Source: Anagrus nilaparvatae (taxonomy: Eukaryota > Arthropoda > Insecta > Hymenoptera > Mymaridae). Taken from it: 64,000 nucleotides of DNA. A program made the position numbers and the translations under genes. Where the stretch lies: assembly GCA_022575985.1 (NCBI GenBank), contig JAKSXM010000247.1, positions 2,999,501 through 3,063,500 on the forward strand, read 5' to 3'. Below the pieces are notes generated by a model. The model did not search any database and was not told the origin of the DNA. It worked only from the letters and a program-made list of their open reading frames with translations. Of the stretch, positions 58,976 to 64,000 are shown one piece after another. How positions within the stretch are numbered: the first letter of the stretch is position 1; the number at the start of each line of letters is the position of its first letter.

Positions 58976-59424
58976 TTTAAAGATTTAAGGATTAATTCTT
59001 TAAGAATTTAGGGAGTAGTACCACGTGGTTATTTTTGATAGAGTAGAGATTTAAGGAGGCTTTTCAGTCAGCGGCTTACACATATTATTACTTAAAATAA
59101 TAATTTTAAAATTATAGAGTCGATGCTTTGCACAATTTGGTACCATAAAATGAAACAATAAATTGAAAAAGTTTATTTGTTTAAACAAATTTACTATGTT
59201 AAACTTTTAGTCATAAATATGGGCAATTAGCATCAAAATTCAGCTAGAACTAGCTCTAAAATTTATAAGCTAGTAGCTACAAAATTATGAATGACAAAAA
59301 TTTAGCAAAAAATATTCTACCGCCCCACCTCCTAATAACGAATACTCTTTAGCTAGTGCCTGGCAGAAATTTGATCCAAACTGCACATGTCTTTAAGTAT
59401 TTATGACTAAAACTTTAACAATAG

Positions 59425-59552
59425 TATATTTACGGCTCGAGTCCAGAAAAGTAAAGAATGGCCCAAATCGCACGTAAATTACCTTCCGAGGCGAAGCCGA
59501 GGATAGTAAACTGCGATTTGGGTCATTCCTTATTTATGGACAAGGCTCGTAT
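59425..59552. repeat. 'CCGAGGCGAAGCCGA' hairpin MITE, copy 3
   Basis: 'tatttacggctcgagtccag', 'gaatggcccaaatcgcacg', 'ccgaggcgaagccgaggata', 'ctgcgatttgggtcattcct', 'ggctcgta'. Nearly collinear with copy 2. Confidence 0.75.
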
Positions 59553-59728
59553 TTTTTTAAATAAATAAACCTTTTCAATTTTTCGTTTCATTTTCTGGCA
59601 TCAAATTGCGCAAAGCAACGACTCGATAGCTGAAAAGTGATTAATTTAAGTAAATGTAGTTAAAATATCTTATTGTAATCCAGTGACTGAAGAGCCCTCT
59701 GAAAAGGTAATCAACAAGGGCTCCTATT

Positions 59729-60744
59729 AAAAGCTAGCGATGTTTTTTAATGTCTTAGTTAAAAATAGCTAAATATTTTTGTGTCTTATTAAAACCTCGC
59801 TTTGTTTTTATAACTTGTTAATAACTCGCTGTATTTTTAATGCTTATTAAAAGCTAGCTATGAGTATATTAATAATATAGCACATAGCTAGCTTTTAATA
59901 AGCATTAGAAATACAGCGAGTTATTAACAAGCAATAAAAACAAACTCGCGCAAAAAAAAACATGATGGTATACCAGTTTTCCATCTAAAATTAATTTTTC
60001 TCACCCTCAAAAACCCTCTTGTAAAGTTAAAAATTAATATTTTTAAGTTTTCTGGTCCGCCATCTTGGAAAATCGGAAAACATGTTAAGTCGGAAAATTG
60101 AATATTTTCCATCCAAAATTCATTTTTCTCACCCTGAAAAACCCCCTTGTAAAGTTAAAAGTCATTATTTTTAATTTTTATGGTCCGCCATCTTGGAAAA
60201 TCGGAAAATATGTTGGGTAGAAAAATTGAATATTTTCCACCCTAAATTCATATTTTTTGCCCTAAAAAACCCCCTTGTAAAGTTTAAAGTCATTATTTTT
60301 AATTTATATTGTCCGCCATCTTGGAAAATCTGAAAATATGTTGGGTCAAAAAATTCAATATTTTCCATCCAAAATTCATTTTTCTCACCCTCAAAAACCC
60401 CCTTGTAAAGATAAAAGTTAATATTTTTAATTTTTATGGTCCGCCATCTTGGAAAATCGGAAAATATTTTGGGTTGAAAAATTGAAAATTATACCCCCAG
60501 GGTATCTGCTTCTACCTGCAAGGTTCATTTTTATCCTGGGGTCTTATTTTTTTTTTTAAATACCTGGTGGTTAACCATCTGGTAAACCATATAATGGTTT
60601 TTTGCGCGAGAAGCAAGGTTTTAATAACACCGTAAAAACATAGTGATCTCTTAACAAGACCCTAAAAAACAACGCAAGGTTTTAATAAAACACAAAAATA
60701 TTCAGCTATTTTTAACTAAGCACTAAAAAACATCGCTAGCTTTT
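59729..60744. mobile_element. Foldback with GCTAGC-rich arms enclosing a 128-bp satellite
   Basis: Outer arms 'aaaagctagcgatgtttttt' and its complement at 60744; 'gtgtcttattaaaacctcgc' is mirrored near 60680. The left part (59750-59945) also folds on itself. 'gcgcaaaaaaaaacatgatgg' and 'ataatggttttttgcgcg' bracket the tandem array, so the array sits in the loop. Confidence 0.75.
59990..60500. repeat. Tandem array with an exact 128-bp period
   Basis: The landmark 'ggtccgccatcttggaaaat' (third copy one base different) starts at 60054, 60182, 60310 and 60438, a constant 128-bp step. Units differ by a few substitutions but almost no indels, so this is the youngest or best homogenised block of the TTGGAAAATCGG family here. 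It ends with the tail 'attatacccccaggg'. Confidence 0.88.
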
Positions 60745-61059
60745 CCTAGCTTCTGTAAATGATAATACATAAAAAGAACCTCTTATATGCTATAATATAC
60801 ATTTTTTTAAATATTTTGCTACTTACAAGCTTTCTAAATTATTTACGGGTAAACATTTTTGGAAAGGTTCTAAAAAGAAAACTTTTCAAACCTTTTCGCT
60901 AATTTTTACCGATTTTTATTTGCAAAGCGAAATACTACGTTAAGCTAACTACTACAGTAACCATTGCCATAAGAATTAAAATTGGATTAGCCAGGTAACT
61001 TCAATCATATTTGTATCTCAAAAGTGCATTTTTATTCCAAGAATTAATTTTAACCTAAA

Positions 61060-62165
61060 TAGACATAAAAAAAGTAAATAAATTCCCTATTATTTGTTAA
61101 ATCTTAAAATAAAATTATTAAAAAATGAATTTACATTACAAAAGTCAAACTTTACTTATAAGATTCAAACCTTGAGATCTTATTTCATATTTAAACTATA
61201 AGCCATTTTTTGTCCCTGATAACAGTCCCTGATTACAGTTGTAAATAAATAAAACTGAAAAAAAATTTAATTTTGTTTAGTTTTTTATAAGGGCTAAAAA
61301 AATATTTTATGGTATTACTTTTTGATTTTAATTTCAATTTCAGAGAATCAGCTTTATGAAGTCCAAATATTTTCATCCAAAGTAGCCTTTTGCTTTTAAA
61401 GAACAGAGAGAACCAATATTTTGGACAGATCCACTAAATAATGCTTCTTTGATTGGGTATCTGAAAAAAATTCACTCAAAAAAATATATATTTTTAATAT
61501 TGCACTTATTAAATTTTAACTAAATGTAACTTTTTCTACATTAAAAAATTTTTTTTTTACTGATTGAAAGATACAATTTATTACTTTTTGGTTAAGTTTG
61601 TTTATTAGTATAATTCATGTTAATGAACTTGAACTCTGATATAAACAAATTTAACCAAAAAGTAATAAATTTTAAGATGTAGACATAATTACATTAAGTT
61701 AAAAATTAATAAGTGCAATATTAAAAATATATATCAATTTGTGTGACTTTTTTCAGATTTCAAACCAAAGAAGCATTTTATTGGATCTATCAAAAATATT
61801 GGTTCTCCTGTTCTTTAAACGAGGAAAAAGCTACTTTGGATAAAAAATTACTTCATAAAGCTGATTCCCTGAAATTAAAATTAAAATCAAAAAGTAATGA
61901 TATAAAATATTTTTTTAGCCCTTATAAAAGACTAAACAAAATTAAAATTTTTTTCAGTTTTATTTATTTGCAACTGTAATCAGGGACTTATTAAAAGAAA
62001 TTGAGTTTTAGTAAATGTGAAATAAGATCTCAAGGTTAGTATCTTACAAGAAAAATTTAACCTTTGTAATGTAAATTTATTTTTTATTAATTTTATTTTA
62101 ATATTTAACAAAGCTTTTTTTATGTCTTTTTAGGTTAAAATTAATTCTTGGAATAAAAGTGCAAT
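61060..62165. repeat. 1.1-kb palindrome, family P, copy 2
   Basis: Left 'tccaagaattaattttaacc' mirrors right 'ggttaaaattaattcttgga'; inner 'gaaccaatattttggacaga' mirrors 'atcaaaaatattggttctcc'. The centre (61580-61670) 'tttttggttaagtttgttta' to 'aacaaatttaaccaaaaagt' matches the centre of the palindrome at 11200-13145. The 78-codon frame at 61743-61979 lies inside the right arm and is probably fortuitous. Confidence 0.8.
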
Positions 62166-62814
62166 TTTGTAAGAAATAGAAAAAAAAAATTTTCAAACGC
62201 GATTATCTCGAAACTACGTTTTTTCAACTGGCCAGGAGCTAATCTCTGGATTGGCTGGGCCGATTTTTAAAAACTTAAGTGCGTTACCTTTATTAAAAAA
62301 TATTTTGACACATATAGTCATACATTTGCTACAAATATTTTGGAAATTATAAAATTTATAATTTACGTTTAGTTCTCCTTTCCCCAATTCCAAAACTGTT
62401 GTTTAGTTATTAAAAATTGTAAGACAACGAGTAATGAAAAAAATACCTAAAAGTCTTTGCACAAAAATGATTTAGAAGAAATTAAATAAGTCTTTTCAGA
62501 ATAAAATTAAGTTTACCTGACTTATGTAATTTTAAGTATTCTTTTAGTTTGTGAGTCGACTGTATTGAGACATATAGTTCTGTAGTAAATGTAATACAAA
62601 GTATATGAAAATAAAAATTTTTGACTGTGAACAATTTTTACTCAGACTAAAAATTATTTTGGTACGTTAAAATTTAAGTTGGTCCACTATTTTATGATCT
62701 TGAAAAAAATTTAAGTTATTTTTTTGCAAACTTATACAAAATTAATTGTACTATTTGGTCAGTTTTGCTACATACCATAGAAGTTTTTTTTCGTAAAAAA
62801 TGATTAATAAATGA

Positions 62815-62951
62815 TTAATAAATGAATATTTATGCTAAAAAATTTAATTTAAATGAAAAAAAAAATTTGCCAAATATAGGCCTTTTAAACTTTTTTAAAC
62901 GTTTGTGAACATTTTCAAATTTTTTTGAACAATTTTTTTTTCCGACAGGGG
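62815..62951. repeat. CCTGTC repeat end, copy 2 (inverted)
   Basis: Reverse-complement counterpart of 55573-55720: 'atgaatatttatgctaaaaa', 'tttgccaaatataggccttt', 'cgtttgtgaacattttcaaa', 'ccgacagg'. Confidence 0.65.
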
Positions 62952-63029
62952 TCCAGGGCTCGCTGATTAATTATTTTAGGTTATTCAGCAAGTCCTGGAG
63001 AATTTTTATGTATTTCAGGTATTAGGTAT

Positions 63030-63545
63030 TAGGTATTATTCGGTCAATAAAAATGATTTCTTTCTCTTAAAGAAATGAATACTTAGGGAACAATTTATTA
63101 ATTTAAAAAAAAAAAATTATTATTTTACAATGAAAGCAAGCTAGTGATGCATATTTTAAGTTCAGAAACAGGCATATTTCAATATTGAATTTCAATCATT
63201 TTTAAGACAAATTTCAGCAATAATATGCATTACTCGCTTGATTTTCATCGTAAAATAATAATTTTTTTTTTTTAATCAATTAATTTTTCCCTGAGTATTC
63301 ATTTCGTCAAGAAAGAAATCATTTTTATTGACCAAATTTCAATTTTTAGGTCAAAAACTAAATAAATTTTGCTACTTACAGTTTTCAAAGGCTTTTGACC
63401 TAAAAATTTAAATTTGGTCAATAAAAATGATTTTTTTTTCATAACGAAATGAATTGCCAGGGAAAAATGCATCGATTTAAAAAAAAATTATTACTTTACG
63501 ATGAAAATCAAGCGAATCAATCTTAAATTGACGATAACTTGGCTA
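63030..63545. repeat. Inverted and direct 'GGTCAATAAAAATGATTT' modules
   Basis: A module 'ggtcaataaaaatgattt', 'cttaaagaaatgaat', 'attattattttac.atgaaa.caag' appears about three times in alternating orientation; related sequence lies at 10040-10190 and 15010-15250. A degenerate copy of loop sequence from the 9.5-kb element. Confidence 0.65.
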
Positions 63546-64000
63546 AATTTATAATAGCCTGAATTATGCCCAATCAAACTCATTAGGCGGCTCTCAACTA
63601 GCGTTAGTGCTTTTCAAGAAAATGATAAAAAAAATTCTAAAAAGCAGGTATGTATAGAAACCCTGATAAATCGATTTCTGCCATTAGTTTTTCGGAAAAA
63701 CCCTGCACAAAAATGATTTTAGGCCTTATTTACGTAGTTTTATTTAATTCTAGATAAGGAATGTCAGTGAATGAGTTAAGTCAATAAAAAATATCTGTTT
63801 TTTTTTACAATTAAATTTTCAATAACTTTTTCAAGATAATTTATAAATGTCAATCGTTTAATTGAATAAGTAATCAAAATAAATGGATTATGAAAATATA
63901 TTATTTAAGTATAAATCGAGGTATAATTTTATAATTATGGAGAAAAAAAATAAATTTAACATATTAAATACTATATTAAATACTATATATTAAATACTAT
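63546..64000. other. AT-rich end of window, nothing recognised
   Basis: No frame, repeat or RNA gene seen. The last ~60 bp are short 'attaaatactat' repeats. Confidence 0.4.

Noticed and set aside
61743..61979. 78-codon frame at the right end of a palindrome
   Set aside because: Starts and ends within the palindrome arm, has no motif, and the sister palindrome does not keep the frame.

Overview
The window looks like nuclear DNA of a very AT-rich arthropod, most probably an insect. The basis is three eukaryotic genes (a clan-3/CYP6-like cytochrome P450, IBA57, and a ClC-7-type chloride/proton exchanger), GT-AG introns as short as 67-80 bp, and a dense mass of non-autonomous DNA transposons. 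An AT-rich parasitoid wasp would fit, but nothing in the window proves the order. There are no bacterial-style operons.

Layout. 1-1850: repeat debris. 1858-3162 (minus): the first two coding exons of a P450; its heme-binding half is not in the window. 3163-7740: intergenic, with a TA-flanked MITE, a ~135-bp tandem array and a palindrome. 7743-17247: a 9.5-kb nested inverted repeat with ~2.2-kb arms, itself hit by several smaller elements whose empty sites can be read in sister copies. 17250-31000: more tandem blocks, palindromes and several copies of an unclassified 'GGTTCCTC' element that carries a built-in CA/TG microsatellite. 31460-32548 (minus): IBA57. 33365-41834 (plus): ClC-7 homologue, 10 coding exons and 822 residues, with pogo/Tigger-like elements in intron 7. 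41917-44736: a foldback element made of mirrored arrays of 17-bp palindromes, 82 bp downstream of the ClC-7 stop. 45000-64000: further GGTTCCTC elements, two copies of a 1-kb ACAAGGGG foldback, minisatellites, an exact 128-bp tandem array, a second copy of the palindrome found at 11.2-13.1 kb, and a repeat-poor stretch at 47.3-51.6 kb with no recognisable gene.

How the genes relate. IBA57 (mitochondrial 4Fe-4S assembly) and the ClC-7 homologue (lysosomal 2Cl-/H+ exchange) are divergently transcribed from an 816-bp shared interval. Their functions are unrelated, so this is probably just a compact head-to-head pair. The P450 is independent.

The main interest is the transposon biology. At least five target-site signatures can be read (TA, TTAA, two different 4-bp duplications, a probable 8-bp one), all on elements that are long near-palindromes and lack any visible transposase. 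No transposase, reverse transcriptase, viral gene, tRNA, rRNA or CRISPR array was recognised. All coordinates and splice sites were read by eye; no alignment or database search was run.
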